DNA of 64,000 nt from Sphaerolaimus hirsutus. Its lineage: Eukaryota; Nematoda; Chromadorea; Monhysterida; Sphaerolaimidae. The position numbers were made by a program, and so were the translations under genes. The DNA is taken from positions 1-64,000 of the forward strand of contig CAXIWS010000384.1 in the NCBI GenBank assembly GCA_964036195.1, written 5' to 3'. Shown here in pieces: positions 12,336-24,100 of the stretch (its first letter is position 1; each line of letters starts with the position of its first letter). The notes under the pieces are model-generated. The model did not search any database and was not told where the DNA came from. It saw only the letters and a program-made list of their open reading frames with translations.

Positions 12336-13151
12336 CAGGGTGCACGCCAGGTCCGCCACCCAAATTCTGAGTCGGTGCCGGACGCCATATCTCAAGTCGT
12401 AGTGGGGGGATTTATTCAAAATTTTGAGGGCATATACTCGAAACCCACCCACTACTATACACCGGCTGGGGAAGGTCGGCGACCCACCTGAGTGTGGGTC
12501 GCCGTATAAATGATAGTTTTTTTTGAAAAAATCGCTGTCCACGCGAGGTCCGCCACCCGTTGTTTTTTTGATATAACAGGCTGCCGAACTAAAACTGTTG
12601 GGGGGAATTGATCGAAATTTTGAGGGGGTGTACACGACACCCCCCACTACTTTTCACGGAAGGTTGAGCCCCCTGGCGACCCCCCTGAGAGTTGACCACG
12701 GGAAAATAAAATGATATTTTTGAGAATTCGCTGTCCAGGTTGAGCACTGGACAGCGAATTCTCAAAAATGTCATATTATTTTCCAGCGGTCCACTCTCAG
12801 GGGGGTCGCCAGGGGGCTCTCAACTTTCCGTGAAAAGTAGCAGGGGGTGTCGTGTACACCCCCTCAAAATTTCGATCAATTCCCCCCAACAGTTTTAGTT
12901 TGGCAGCCCATTATATCAAAAAAACAACGGGTGGCGGACCTCGCGTGGACAGCGATTTTCTCAAAAAAACTATTCATTTATACGGCGACCCACACTCAGG
13001 TGGGTCGCCGACCTTCCCCAGCCCGTGTATAATAGTGGGTGGGTTTTGAGTATATGCCCTCAAAATTTCGAATAAATCCCCCCACTACAACTGGAGATAT
13101 GGCGTCCAGCACCGACTCAGAATTTGGGTGGCGGACCTGGCGTGCACCCTG
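12336..13151. mobile_element. 816-bp foldback element
   Basis: The two halves are inverted copies over nearly their whole length (about 400 bp each, centre near 12,743), with termini CAGGGTGCACGCCAGG and its complement. The interior includes CTGGCGACCCCCCTGAG inverted about the centre. CAGGG termini fit hAT-type ends, but I could not see a clean 8-bp duplication. The ORFs here are mirror images of each other and not genes. Confidence 0.75.
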
Positions 13152-13400
13152 TTTACTTTAATTAACAACAATTCAAACGGTCTTGAAAGTTGAAACACGT
13201 CCACAAAAATGATGCAAATGTCAACAAAAGTAACACGTGAAATTATAAAAGGACAAATTCAGATGATCTATATCTATTCCATAATAAATTTACAATTTTA
13301 ATTAATCTAAAATTTCATACATGTGATACAATTGCACCTTCTATAATTTCACCGTAATCATTCCAAAATTTTTTTGGACAAAAATTTTTTGCCTTTCAGA

Positions 13401-14073
13401 TCAGTCAACATGTGGGGCCGCAACAATCAGGGCCAACTGGTGGCTTCCAATTTTCACCAAATGGACTTGCACGCTGCTGTCATACTGCTCTTCATCATCC
13501 TGGGTGGTGTCATGCTCAATCAACAGATAAACGATTTCGTGGCCCACCTTCACCACGGGAACGAGCCTACGCGGGGGCGGCTTAATAAATATAGAAACTA
13601 TTTTATTCAGTTTTCAAAGTGTGGGGGGTACTTTTTCTACATGGCTGATTGACATGACTGTCAATTGTTTACGAAGGCCACTTGCCGTGTTTCAAGAGGG
13701 GGGGGTTCCAGCGCGGGGGCTTCAACCGGGGGGGGGGGTTCTTTTTCTAGATGGCTGACTGACATGACTGTCAGTTGTTTTCGATAGCCGCTTGCCGTGT
13801 TTCAAGGGGAGTGGGGGGTTGATTTAAGTTGTCAAGTACTGATAAATTGTACTTATTAACTAACGTTGCTATACCCAATTGGAGATACTGTATGCCCAAA
13901 TCACCGACCAAAATGTCCTCGTGGGGCGGGCCGTCCAAAACAAACATGGCGCATGGCGCGGCCGCGGTGAACTCGGTGGCAATAGGGGTGAAGAGCAACC
14001 CCGGGTAACACAAACGCATTCTAAGCCTTTGTCCGCCAATACGAACGTGCACTTCGTCAGTTGTCGCCATTTT
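13401..14073 (-). CDS. Possible divergent member of the unrecognised gene family (two exons)
   Basis: Exon 14,073 downward starts at a CACAG acceptor and an ATG at 14,070. It reads DEVHVRIGGQRLRMR, like exon d of the larger copies (IKVIGGERFLVK), then continues about 80 residues to a TGA at 13,771 unless spliced earlier (a weak donor AA|GTACAA lies near 13,850). A second exon, 13,566-13,401, follows a GTAG acceptor and ends VQVHLVKIGSHQLALIVAAP-HVD-stop, resembling exon e of the family. Pairing the two exons is an inference from order and phase. I do not recognise a function. The FVLDGPPHEDILVGDLG stretch loosely recalls a retropepsin C-terminus, but no DTG/DSG motif is present. Confidence 0.4.
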
Positions 14074-14339
14074 CTGTGAAAAGCACTGGAAACTGCGAGA
14101 GCTGATAGTAAACCGAGAAGACTAACAAAATGAGAAATAGGCTAAATAAATATGTGGGTATCAGTGACCGTATGTTGTTACATACATAAATACATAAAAT
14201 ATAAAATTACAAAATAACTTTGTTTTCTTTTATTTTATACAACAACCACAAAGGACACAATGCATAGACGAAAATCACACACAAAATGACACTTGGTGAA
14301 AAAATAACTCGTACACACTAGAAAATACTTTTTAAAAAG

Positions 14340-14510
14340 AGGGTGTACCTGTGCTCATTTTTGCCCGGTGCTCATCGCACGATGAGCACCGGGCAGGGTG
14401 CGTCCATGCAATGTAATGTAAATATGAGGGCACGATGAGCACCGAGCAAAAATGAGCACCGGGCACCGCACGATGAGCACCGGGCAAACATGAGCATGGC
14501 GTAACTTTTA
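14340..14510. repeat. Iterated GATGAGCACCGGGC motif block
   Basis: At least four copies of a motif like GCACGATGAGCACCGGGCA occur in both orientations within 170 bp, including a direct inversion near 14,375. It resembles the motif arms of the local hAT-like elements, but no termini were recognised. Confidence 0.5.
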
Positions 14511-14625
14511 ACTGTTAAACTTTTAGGAAGCACTTTTAAAAAGGTTTTTAACAACGTTGCACATAGAAACGTTGAAAAAAACCAACAACATAATCTGACG
14601 AGGAAACACAAAACATCATGTCAAG

Positions 14626-14755
14626 CAGGGACGTAGCCAAGATTTTTGAGCAGATTGTATACGTAAATCTTTCGGAGGCACAATTTCTGGCACATTTTTT
14701 GGTCAGACCCGGGATGGGGGGGGTGGGGCGGCCGCCCCCCCTGGCTACGTCCTTG
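14626..14755. mobile_element. 130-bp hAT-like MITE with 8-bp duplication
   Basis: Termini CAGGGACGTAGCCA and TGGCTACGTCCTTG are inverted repeats with one mismatch. The 8 bases outside each end are ATGTCAAG on both sides (14,618-14,625 and 14,756-14,763), a clear target-site duplication. A related, more degraded copy lies at about 35,505-35,645. Confidence 0.8.
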
Positions 14756-14902
14756 ATGTCAAGTCAAGACTATGTGACACTCAAAGAGACTGTCAAGACT
14801 ATGTGACACTATAAAACTCATTGTCAAAATTGCAACATTCCTAAAAAATCCCAAATTTCATGCAGTTTTAAACAAATTTTTCAAACAACAAAAACACAAA
14901 AC

Positions 14903-15599
14903 TCAAAACACAGAGCGTGCGCACATTATCACAAATGTCTCCGACGTGATCAGGAACACCCGCACGCGCAGCGTGTCATCCACATCAGGAAGATCGACTT
15001 CAGGTTCTTGGTTCTGTTGGGGATCAAATTCATCCCAGACTTCGCGCATGTAGCGCGCACGCACTCTGATCGGTTGGTTGTGCGCAGTACCAATCACTGC
15101 AGTTCTGCAAAGTAATATAAAAGTTCAGGACGAGATAGTACACAGCTTTCACAGCGGGCCTTTGCCTCTGTGCATTTTTACCCGCTGTGCATGGTTACCC
15201 GGCGTGCATTTTTGTATTGGCTAAGAGGAGGAGAGGGGAATTGAGCTTGAATTTTCTACTAAATCAGCAACTTGCTAATTAAGACTAAATTAAAAATGGT
15301 TCTTTGACAATTTCAAACTTGACATCTGGATGTGCCATCTAGCTATGCCCACACATAATACCCCACAGAAAGCAGAAAAGTGCCACCACTCACTGTTCGA
15401 CAGCCTCGGTCAGTTCCAGGGTGACTGGCGGCCCATTCTCTACGAAAATTTCGCTGACGTATAGCCCGATCAACCCCTCATTGCCAGGAACTCCACGTGG
15501 ATCGGGCTGCTGATAAAAGTTCGCGGTCATGTATTCGACTTCCACGAAAACCATACGGCGGTCGACTTCAAAGGCGCAGCTGCCGCGGGCGAGCGGCAT
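14903..15599 (-). CDS. Unrecognised family, copy 1 (short form)
   Basis: Exon c (15,599-15,394, 206 bp) opens with ATG directly after an AG and reads MPLARGSC...RRMVFVEVEY...NEGLIGLYVSEIFVENGPPVTLELTEAVE. It ends CA|GTGAGT in phase 2. Exon b/e (15,104-14,903, 202 bp) starts cag|A and gives TAVIGTAHNQPIRVRARYMR, then an acidic linker and DDTLRVRVFLITSETFVIMCAR, stopping at TGA. The two exons join in frame to 135 residues. Compared with copies 2-4 it lacks exon d and the lysine-rich start of exon e: b and e are fused in one exon. No signal peptide or membrane segment is evident. Function unknown; the hydrophobic-alternating strands suggest a beta-rich fold. Confidence 0.65.
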
Positions 15600-15684
15600 C
15601 TCAAAAGTTACATGCAATTTCCGGGGTACACAAGCAATACATATGCTCATACGTTTACTCAATGTATACGCATGATAGAGTTCA

Positions 15685-15830
15685 GAGTAGGGATGGCCAG
15701 TGCTTTTGTTCACGCGCTTTTTTTTCAAAAACGCCGCTTTTTTATAAAAAAAAGCGCAAGGGTCCCAGCGCTTTTTTTAAAAAAAGCAGTGGCCTGAAAA
15801 GTGCCTGGAAGAGTGCCAACGGCAAACTGC
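15685..15830. mobile_element. Left part of an AAAGCGC-arm element
   Basis: Begins TAGGGATGGCCAGTGCTTTT and continues with alternating poly-A/T and GCGC blocks, as in the complete element at 33,355-34,012. The right terminus is not identifiable. From here to 16,200 the DNA is AT-rich with no supportable gene. Confidence 0.45.
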
Positions 15831-16269
15831 GAGAAACTGGGCTGAGCCGAAAGTTCACCAAAAACACAAAATAAAATTAAAATTAATAAGTAAATAAATC
15901 TATGGTTATCTAGTGTCTATGCCACCTTATGGTTGTTAAAATATTGTTTCATTTAAATTTCTATATCGATTAATTGTTTATTTCGATTCATTTATTATTC
16001 ACCGAACTGCGCCACAAAAAACTTCATAGCAAAACAACATGACAAAAGTACAGCTGGAAGTGAACAAACCACTTAAAAAAGAAAACACTTTTAAGAAAAA
16101 AACACTTGGAGAAAGGTTTATAAAACAACTTTAAAGAAAGTGCAAACCATGCACACAGCAACCGACCATAAAAAGAAATATTCAATCAGAGCCGTATCCA
16201 GGATGGGGGGGGGGCTGCAGCCCCCCTTCCTGGGCAAGATGGAAACACACGGGATCACATTAACTTCAG

Positions 16270-17080
16270 GTGTATTCAGGGAGGGTGCACCCTGCACCCG
16301 AGGGTGCACTGTTTCGCACATACGCCTGTTTCGCACAAACGCCCGTTTTGCACATGGATGAAACCTGTTTCGCACAAACACCCGTTTCGCACATAACTGA
16401 TGTGTATGTGCGGAACAGGCTTTTTATCAGGCAAGGAATCGAAAACTTGACATTTCTTCAACAGTGTGAGGATCATTTTTAATGCAAAAATTTGTCATGC
16501 ATGGAATTGAAGACATTTGAACCTTTTTCCATGAGAAATTTTTGCATGTGAAATATTTTTTTCATTAGATATCCGAATATCATAAATGCAAATAATACAT
16601 GTAATAAATTTTACTCGAATAATGATGTTTTTGGAAGTCATTTGAATGGTGAATTATTGCATAGGGGTGAATTATTTGAGTAAATAGGGTCAACGTAACA
16701 AATCAATGTCAGTAACAAAATTCTGTCGAAAAATTCACTTAACTTCCACTATAAAAATTCAACTAAATTTCAATTTTCTCCTCGCAATACCACTGGCGGA
16801 GGCATTGGCAACATTTGCAGCATTGGTAGTCGAGGGAATTTCTTTATTCAGCAACGGTGTACGCTGAGAAAGTGAGTTAGAGTGTGCATACCGTATTACC
16901 TTGAAATACCCCCATTGGGGTTTATTATGAGGGTGCACTGTTTTGCACAAACGCCCGTTTCGCACATGGATGAAACCTGTTTTGCACAAACGCCTGTTTT
17001 GCACATAACTGATGCGTGTGCGAAACGGGCCTGTGTGCGGAACAGGCATATGTGCGTGTCACAGACTGGCGTGTGACTGT
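16270..17080. repeat. TTTCGCACAAACGCC motif-arm repeat region
   Basis: Iterated motif CGTTTCGCACAAACGCC occurs in two clusters (16,305-16,425 and 16,935-17,060), the first preceded by GAGGGTGCACTG. A weak third cluster is at 17,450-17,490. The clusters resemble the motif-rich arms of the local hAT-like elements; the related unit at 37,461-37,924 has a visible duplication. The ORFs only reflect the motif. Confidence 0.5.
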
Positions 17081-17119
17081 GCATCCACATTCCCCCCCTT
17101 CCCCGCAGCACAATGAGTT

Positions 17120-17335
17120 CCAGGCTGCCGGCTGTCTGAGTTTTCATTTTGCAAGGGATTTTCCATGAATTTTGACACTTTGCATGACATTTTACATTTT
17201 ACATGGTCAAAAGTCATGGAAAATGCCCTGCAAAATGCCAACCGAGTTTCCATTTTGCAGGGCATTTACCATGACTTTTGACACTTTGCATGAAATTTCA
17301 CATTTTCCATGACTTTTGAGACTGAAACCCTGTCG
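17120..17335. repeat. Inverted repeat of AAAATGCCCTGCAAAATG type
   Basis: Roughly 38-bp arms containing GTCATGGAAAATGCCCTG face each other around a short loop near 17,245. Fragments recur at 1,738, 28,060 and 43,350, so it is an interspersed repeat. Confidence 0.55.
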
Positions 17336-17779
17336 CATTGCGTCATTCAAGATGTTGCATTGTCTGCGCATTATACAGCCAGCCAGTGCCGCCTGGAACC
17401 AATTGTGCTGGGGGGGGGGGGGTAAAGTCATGGGGTGCCCAGTCACGACGCACACGCACATACGCCTCTTTAGCACATACGCCTGTTCCGCACATCAAAC
17501 CATTCTTTTGTGTTTACGTTGCATACGCTGCACTTTGAAACTTTGCCCAAAACTTTGAAAGAAACTAGTTCGAATTTTGAGAAATTTTGAAATTCTAATA
17601 GAAATGATGTACATGATGTATTTATTACTACTAATTTGCATTGCAGTTACACTTATACGCTCATTTGTGTACAGATGTACACCTATAGCCAAAATATGAC
17701 CTATTTCCTCACGTTTATTACTGATTTTGTGTATGAAAAAGCGTATTCTTTACTATGAATTTCACGAAAATTTCTGACG

Positions 17780-18620
17780 AAACAATAAACCCCCCTCGAA
17801 TTAACCCCACCTCAACATTTGCTGGCGAAATAATAAACCCCCATGGGGGTATTTCGAGGTAATACGGTATTTTCTTTGCTTTGAGGGATGGGAATGTCCA
17901 ATAATCAAAATAGTAGGATAAGTGTTGACTTTTATATTTTAAACGAACCAAACTATGCAATCAAATTGTGTATTCTATTTCGTACTGTTACTCATTCAAC
18001 AAAATTTGTACTGTGCGAAAGGGGGAAATTTGAGGGGGGTTAATTCAAGGGGGTTAATTTGAGGGGGGTTAATTCAAGGGGGGTTAATTCAAGGGGGGTT
18101 AATTCTAAGGCGGAGTCAGGTACAAACAAGGAATATTTTATTGTCATGTTTTGCTTTTTTGCTGGAATTATTGTAATTTTTTTAATGATGACGTCATGAT
18201 GGAGTGTTTCGTTAGTAAAATGCATAGCATGTGGTCCGTCGAGTATATGGTTCATGCAAAGTGAGATGTCGGAAAGATTAGAAAGACAAAAAGTGGAAAG
18301 GGAACCTCGTATGCTGGTGTATTGCGTTCTTTCGCACGTTTTTCCTCTGGTGACTTCAGTGACAATGGGGAGTTGTGGTTGGGGGGTTCTGGTGGAGGAC
18401 CTGCTGAGAAGTCACTGGGCTCTGGCTGCTCAGAGCCAGGGGGCTCTGGTGGTGTAACTGCAAATAAAGTGTGTCAAATTTTAGTCATTTTGTATCCATT
18501 TATGTATCTACAAAAATTTCTGGCGAAACAATAAACCCCCCTCGAATAAAACCCCTGATCTGCTGGCAAAATAATAAACCTGGCGGTATTTCGAGGTAAA
18601 ATGGTATGTGTCTTTTTATG
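17780..18620. repeat. Cluster of TACCGTATT/TCGAGG repeats
   Basis: Three partial copies: 17,785-17,870 ends TTTCGAGGTAATACGGTA, 18,030-18,110 carries five tandem GGGGGGTTAATTCAA units, and 18,530-18,605 repeats the first. No exon between 15.6 and 18.8 kb could be supported. Confidence 0.5.
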
Positions 18621-18824
18621 AAAGGGAAATAAAAGTTACGAAAGTCAAAAAATTTGAAAACGTTTTTGAATTCTTATTTGCCAACTCTACACATACTTCA
18701 TTCACCCATTTCCTTTTCATTTTAAACGCCATTTCCTCCAGAAATTTTACATGAAATTTGATCACCTAATTTTTGCAATTATGCTGAAGAATCAGCTTTA
18801 ACTTCATCTAAAAATAACAATTGT

Positions 18825-20923
18825 TTAAGTGAATTTTTTCTGAAAGTTTTTAAATAATAATTGTGGTGGCTGGAAAGCTTGGAACCAACAATTTTTGTCC
18901 CTGGGTTTCAGCCAAGGGTGTCCCTCCAGGCTGATGTAGCCATGGTCGCCGTAATCATATGCCAATTCCTCCATGGGAGCTATATCCCGCAGAGCCTTCA
19001 AAACCAGCCTGGGATTTCCATCCAAATTTAAAATGGCCATTTTCAAATTGGGCGGGAAAAATTTGTCTTTTTCATGCGAATGGTTGATTCGGCGCGCAAA
19101 GTGATCAGGGTTCTCTTCGGTTGCATCGAGGCTGTGGAAAAATGAGTAAATAAGTAAATCACAGTCTGCATAGATAGAAAATAAACTCCCTCAGAATTCA
19201 CACTCATAAAAAATAAACCCCCGGGGGGTATTTTGAGGAAATACCGTACATAATTCTTCTTATATATGGTGCTTATTGCTGCATTTTTCTACTTCTGCGT
19301 ACTTTACAAACACCAAAATAGTACTGGGAGTTCAGGCAATATCTGTAAAAGTGATAAACCCCCCTCAAAGTACCCCCCTCAATTTAAGACATCCCCGCTC
19401 AAAATTTTCACTCTGAAAAAATAAAAGTAAACAATAAATATATAAATTTCCACGTGGGACTTCTATTTACAACAAACCTGCACCGTTTGTTCTGGAAAGT
19501 GAAATAATAAATGAAGTTGCTTGGGTTCTCCAGCAGTTCTTCATCACGCTTGCTGACATCCTTCCCCATCCTCAGGATGCCTTTATACTCTACCACATAC
19601 TCTCCCCTCTTGATCGGCACCAGCGTTTTCACCCCCCTTCCTGTAAAATATTAGACTTACATTATTAGTAGCGTATGAGTACCGTATTTCCTCGAATTAC
19701 CCCCTCAAACGATGTTCTAACGTAACACAGTAAGTGTTTTGAACGTCTGTTAGGCATTACATCCGAGAAATACCCTGATAATTAGTTTGGAAACTGAATG
19801 TTTCCCACACTACAAGCGTATTTACCTGTTTTGACAGGTGTTTGACATTTTGAGTGTGGGAAATACATTTTTGTTGATTTAAGTCGGAAGCTTAACACTT
19901 CCCAAAAATGTAATCAGAGTTGACACATTTAAATACCAAAATGAAAAGTGACATCACATGTCACTTGCCCTATTTTACTTGATTTTCACTAATCCTAGTT
20001 GGCAAGTTCGAGCGATAATCAAATTTCCGAATTTATGAGCCGAATATATAATATTCGACTCCCAAAAATAGGCTTGAAATTAATTAATTACCTAATCACA
20101 AAATCATAGTGCCCATTTTGAGGGGGGTATTTCAAGGAAATACGGTATGTGGAATCTGTGAAACTACCAGAAAAAGCAACATGAGAGTTATTTTCGGTAT
20201 GCCTTTTTTGTCTGGGAGTTATTTGAGTGAAATTATTTTGTCGTCAGAATATCAAGTTATTTTAGGGGTGTTTGAGGGGGGGCTTTTTTGAGGATATACT
20301 GTGTGTATGTAAGTATCCTTAAACGTGGAAATTTTGATGAAATAATACTATCACATCACTAGGGTTCAAACGGGACTGCAGTCCCGGTACATGGTTCGGC
20401 AAAAAGTCGGGACTGGGGCGGTCCCGGTCCCGGTCCCGGTCCCAGTCCTGACACCCCAGTCCCGGTCCTGACACCCCAGTCACGGTCCTGACACCCCAGT
20501 CCCGGTCCCGGTCCCGGTCCCGACAATTCAAAAAAGCCAGTCCCGGTCCCGGTCCCGGTCCGGACCCCCCAGTCCCGGTCCCGGTCCCGGTCCGAAAAAC
20601 TGGTCCCGTTTGAACCCTACACATCACGCCTTGAATGACCTCCTCCTCACATTGCGATGACAAAAAATAAATGAAAAAAAATTGTGCATTTTTATAAAAT
20701 TACATATGAAAAGCTGTAGGAAAACAATGGCCCTCCAAAACTTCAAATGCCAACCTTTCCAGTGATACTCTGAAAACTCCAAAAAGCGACCTTCCTCATT
20801 CTGAATAGCATCTACAATTTCTCTATCTTTATCTGCTTGTGATTGAACATGCCTCTTTGGTCTTGGCAAACTGGCAGCCTGTGCCGAGGTACTGCTAATG
20901 CTAGGTTGGTGAAAATCATCCAT
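18825..20923 (-). CDS. KMT5A/SET8-like SET-domain lysine methyltransferase
   Basis: Three exons (about 20,929-20,755; 19,640-19,478; 19,131-18,825) of 175, 163 and 307 bp join in frame with GT-AG sites. They give a 212-residue protein if ATG 20,923 is the start; a CAG just upstream at 20,931 could instead be an acceptor for an earlier exon. SET landmarks appear in order: GRGVKTLVPIKRGEYVVEYKG spanning the first junction, CSLDAT across the second, RRINHS, RLVLKALRDIAPMEELAYDYGD, and the C-terminal HPWLK typical of KMT5A. Family knowledge: KMT5A monomethylates histone H4 lysine 20 in the nucleus using S-adenosylmethionine. This protein is shorter than vertebrate KMT5A, with a reduced N-terminus, so the substrate is uncertain. 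Introns contain a hAT-like element and TACCGTATT repeats. Confidence 0.82.
20360..20619. mobile_element. hAT-like element with GGTCCC arms, in a SET-gene intron
   Basis: Termini TAGGGTTCAAACGGGAC and GTCCCGTTTGAACCCTA are perfect inverted repeats. CACATCAC flanks both sides (20,352-20,359 and 20,620-20,627). The interior is almost entirely GGTCCC iterations. It lies in intron 1 of the SET gene. Confidence 0.85.
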
Positions 20924-21179
20924 TTCCAACCTGCAAAGTTTACATAATCAGCCAATTGTAGATTTTGGGCAGCCATAGATTTTATATATAACCGTATTAC
21001 CTCGAAATTGCCCCATGGGGATTTATTTTTTCACCAGCAAAATTTGAGAGGGGGTTTATTCGAGGGGGGCAATTATTCAAGGGGGGTTTATTTCGTCAGA
21101 AAACCATTGGAGGCATGAATGTCATTTGAAGTGTCAAAAGTCAAAAGTACGGGCACTTTACTTGGGCACCGACCCACAC

Positions 21180-24100
21180 CCAATTGCACCATTATAATTA
21201 GTAAAAAATGTAAAAACTAATTACTAAAAAATGTACAAACAAAAACTGAATTTTCAACAACCCACGCGGTTGGAGCGGGCGCGGCGCTGCCGGACGCGGC
21301 CGGCACGGCAGCGTTGCCAGACAGGGCGGGCACGGTGGCAGCGTGGCTGGAACGGGGGACAATGTATGCGCTGGAAGGAATTGTACGGAATTAAAATGCT
21401 ATCAAACATACAGTAAGCACAGTAACTAGTCAAGTAAAGCCCCCCTCCCTCAAAATGAACTGTATGTACTTTTGTCCGCGACTATTCGCACATGCAATGG
21501 AGGCATGAAAACCGACATAAATACCGTAATTTGTAAATTGTACCACTCTAATTAGTAAAAAATGTACAAACTAATTACTAAAAAATGTACAAACTAATTA
21601 CTAAAAAATGTACAAACAAAAACTGAATTTTAAACAACCCACGCGGTATGGGCGGGCGCGGCGCTGCCGGACGCGGCCGGCACGGCAGCGTTGCCAGACA
21701 GGGCGGGCACGGTGGCAGCGTGGCTGGAACGGGGGACAATGTATGCGCTGGAAGGAATTGTACGGAATTAAAATGCTATCAAACATACAGTAAGCACAGT
21801 AATTAGTCAAGTAAAGCCCCCCTCCCTCAAAATGAACTGTATGTACTTTTGTCCGCGACTATTCGCACATGCAATGGAGGCATGAAAACCGACATAAATA
21901 CCGTAATTTGTAAATTGTACCACTCTAATTAGTAAAAAATGTACAAACTAATTACTAAAAAATGTACAAACTAATTACTAAAAAATGTACAAACAAAAAC
22001 TGAATTTTAAACAACCCACGCGGTATGGGCAGGCGCGGCGCTGCCGGACGCGGCCGGCACGGCAGCGTTGCCAGACAGGGCGGGCACGGTGGCAGCGTGG
22101 CTGGAACGGGGGACAATGTATGCGCTGGAAGGAATTGTACGGAATTAAAATGCTATCAAACATACAGTAAGCACAGTAATTAGTCAAGTACTGTATGTAC
22201 TTTTGTCCGCGACTATTCGCACATGCAATGGAGGCATGAAAACCGACATAAATACCGTAATTTGTAAATTGTACCACTCTAATTAGTAAAAAATGTACAA
22301 ACTAATTACTAAAAAATGTACAAACTAATTACTAAAAAATGTACAAACAAAAACTGAATTTTAAACAACCCACGCGGTATGGGCAGGCGCGGCGCTGCCG
22401 GACGCGGCCGGCACGGCAGCGTTGCCAGACAGGGCGGGCACGGTGGCAGCGTGGCTGGAACGGGGGACAATGTATGCGCTGGAAGGAATTGTACGGAATT
22501 AAAATGCTATCAAACATACAGTAAGCACAGTAATTAGTCAAGTAACGCCCCCCTCCCTCAAAATGAACTGTATGTACTTTTGTCCGCGACTATTCGCACA
22601 TGCAATGGAGGCATGAAAACCGACATAAACACCGTAATTTGTTAATTGTACCACTCTAATTAGTAAAAAATGTACAAACTAATTACTGAAAAATGTACAA
22701 ACAAAAACTGAATTTTAAATGACCCACGCGGTATGGGCGGGCGCAGCGCTGCCGGACGCGGCCGGCACGGCAGCGTTGCCAGACAGGGCGGGCACAGTGG
22801 CAGCGTGGCAGGAACGGGGGGCAATGTATGCGCTGGAAGGAATTGTACGGAATTAAAATGCTATCAAACATACAGTAAGCACAGTAATTAGTCAAGTAAA
22901 GCCCCCCTCCCTCAAAATGAACTGTATGTACTTTTGTCCGCGACTATTTGCACATGCAATGGAGGCATGAAAACCGACATAAATACTGTAATTTGTAAAT
23001 TGTACCACTCTAATTAGTAAAAAATGTACAAACTAATTACTAAAAAATGTACAAACAAAAACTGAATTTTCAACAACCCACGCGGTATGGGCGGGCGCGG
23101 CGCTGCCGGACGCGGTCGGCACGGCAGCGTTGCCAGACAGGGCGGGCACGGTGGCAGCGTGGCAGGAACGGGGGGCAATGTATGCGCTGGAAGGAATTGT
23201 ACGGAATTAAAATGCTATCAAACATACAGTAAGCACAGTAATTAGTCAAGTAAAGCCCCCCTCCCTCAAAATGAACTGTATGTACTTTTGTCCGCGACTA
23301 TTCGCACATGCAATGGAGGCATGAAAACCGACATAAATACCGTAATTTGTAAATTGTACCACTCTAATTAGTAAAAAATGTACAAACTAATTACTAAAAA
23401 ATGTACAAACTAATTACTAAAAAATGTACAAACAAAAACTGAATTTTAAACAACCCACGCGGTATGGGCGGGCGCGGCGCTGCCGGACGCGGCCGGCACG
23501 GCAGCGTTGCCAGACAGGGCGGGCACGGTGGCAGCGTGGCTGGAACGGGGGACAATGTATGCGCTGGAAGGAATTGTACGGAATTAAAATGCTATCAAAC
23601 ATACAGTAAGCACAGTAATTAGTCAAGTAAAGCCCCCCTCCCTCAAAATGAACTGTATGTACTTTTGTCCGCGACTATTCGCACATGCAATGGAGGCATG
23701 AAAACCGACATAAATACCGTAATTTGTAAATTGTACCACTCTAATTAGTAAAAAATGTACAAACTAATTACTAAAAAATGTACAAACTAATTACTAAAAA
23801 ATGTACAAACAAAAACTGAATTTTAAACAACCCACGCGGTATGGGCAGGCGCGGCGCTGCCGGACGCGGCCGGCACGGCAGCGTTGCCAGACAGGGCGGG
23901 CACGGTGGCAGCGTGGCAGGAACGGGGGACAATGTATGCGCTGGAAGGAATTGTACGGAATTAAAATGCTATCAAACATACAGTAAGCACAGTAATTAGT
24001 CAAGTAACGCCCCCCTCCCTCAAAATGAACTGTATGTACTTTTGTCCGCGACTATTCGCACATGCAATGGAGGCATGAAAACCGACATAAACACCGTAAT

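Noticed and set aside
13771..14073. Retroviral-type aspartic protease domain
   Set aside because: The DILVGDLG stretch only loosely fits a retropepsin C-terminus; no catalytic DTG/DSG and no neighbouring polyprotein. Exon-d-like similarity is a better explanation.
20360..20619. CRISPR-like or microsatellite array of GGTCCC
   Set aside because: There are no spacers and the tract is bounded by inverted termini and an 8-bp duplication, so it is a transposable element arm.
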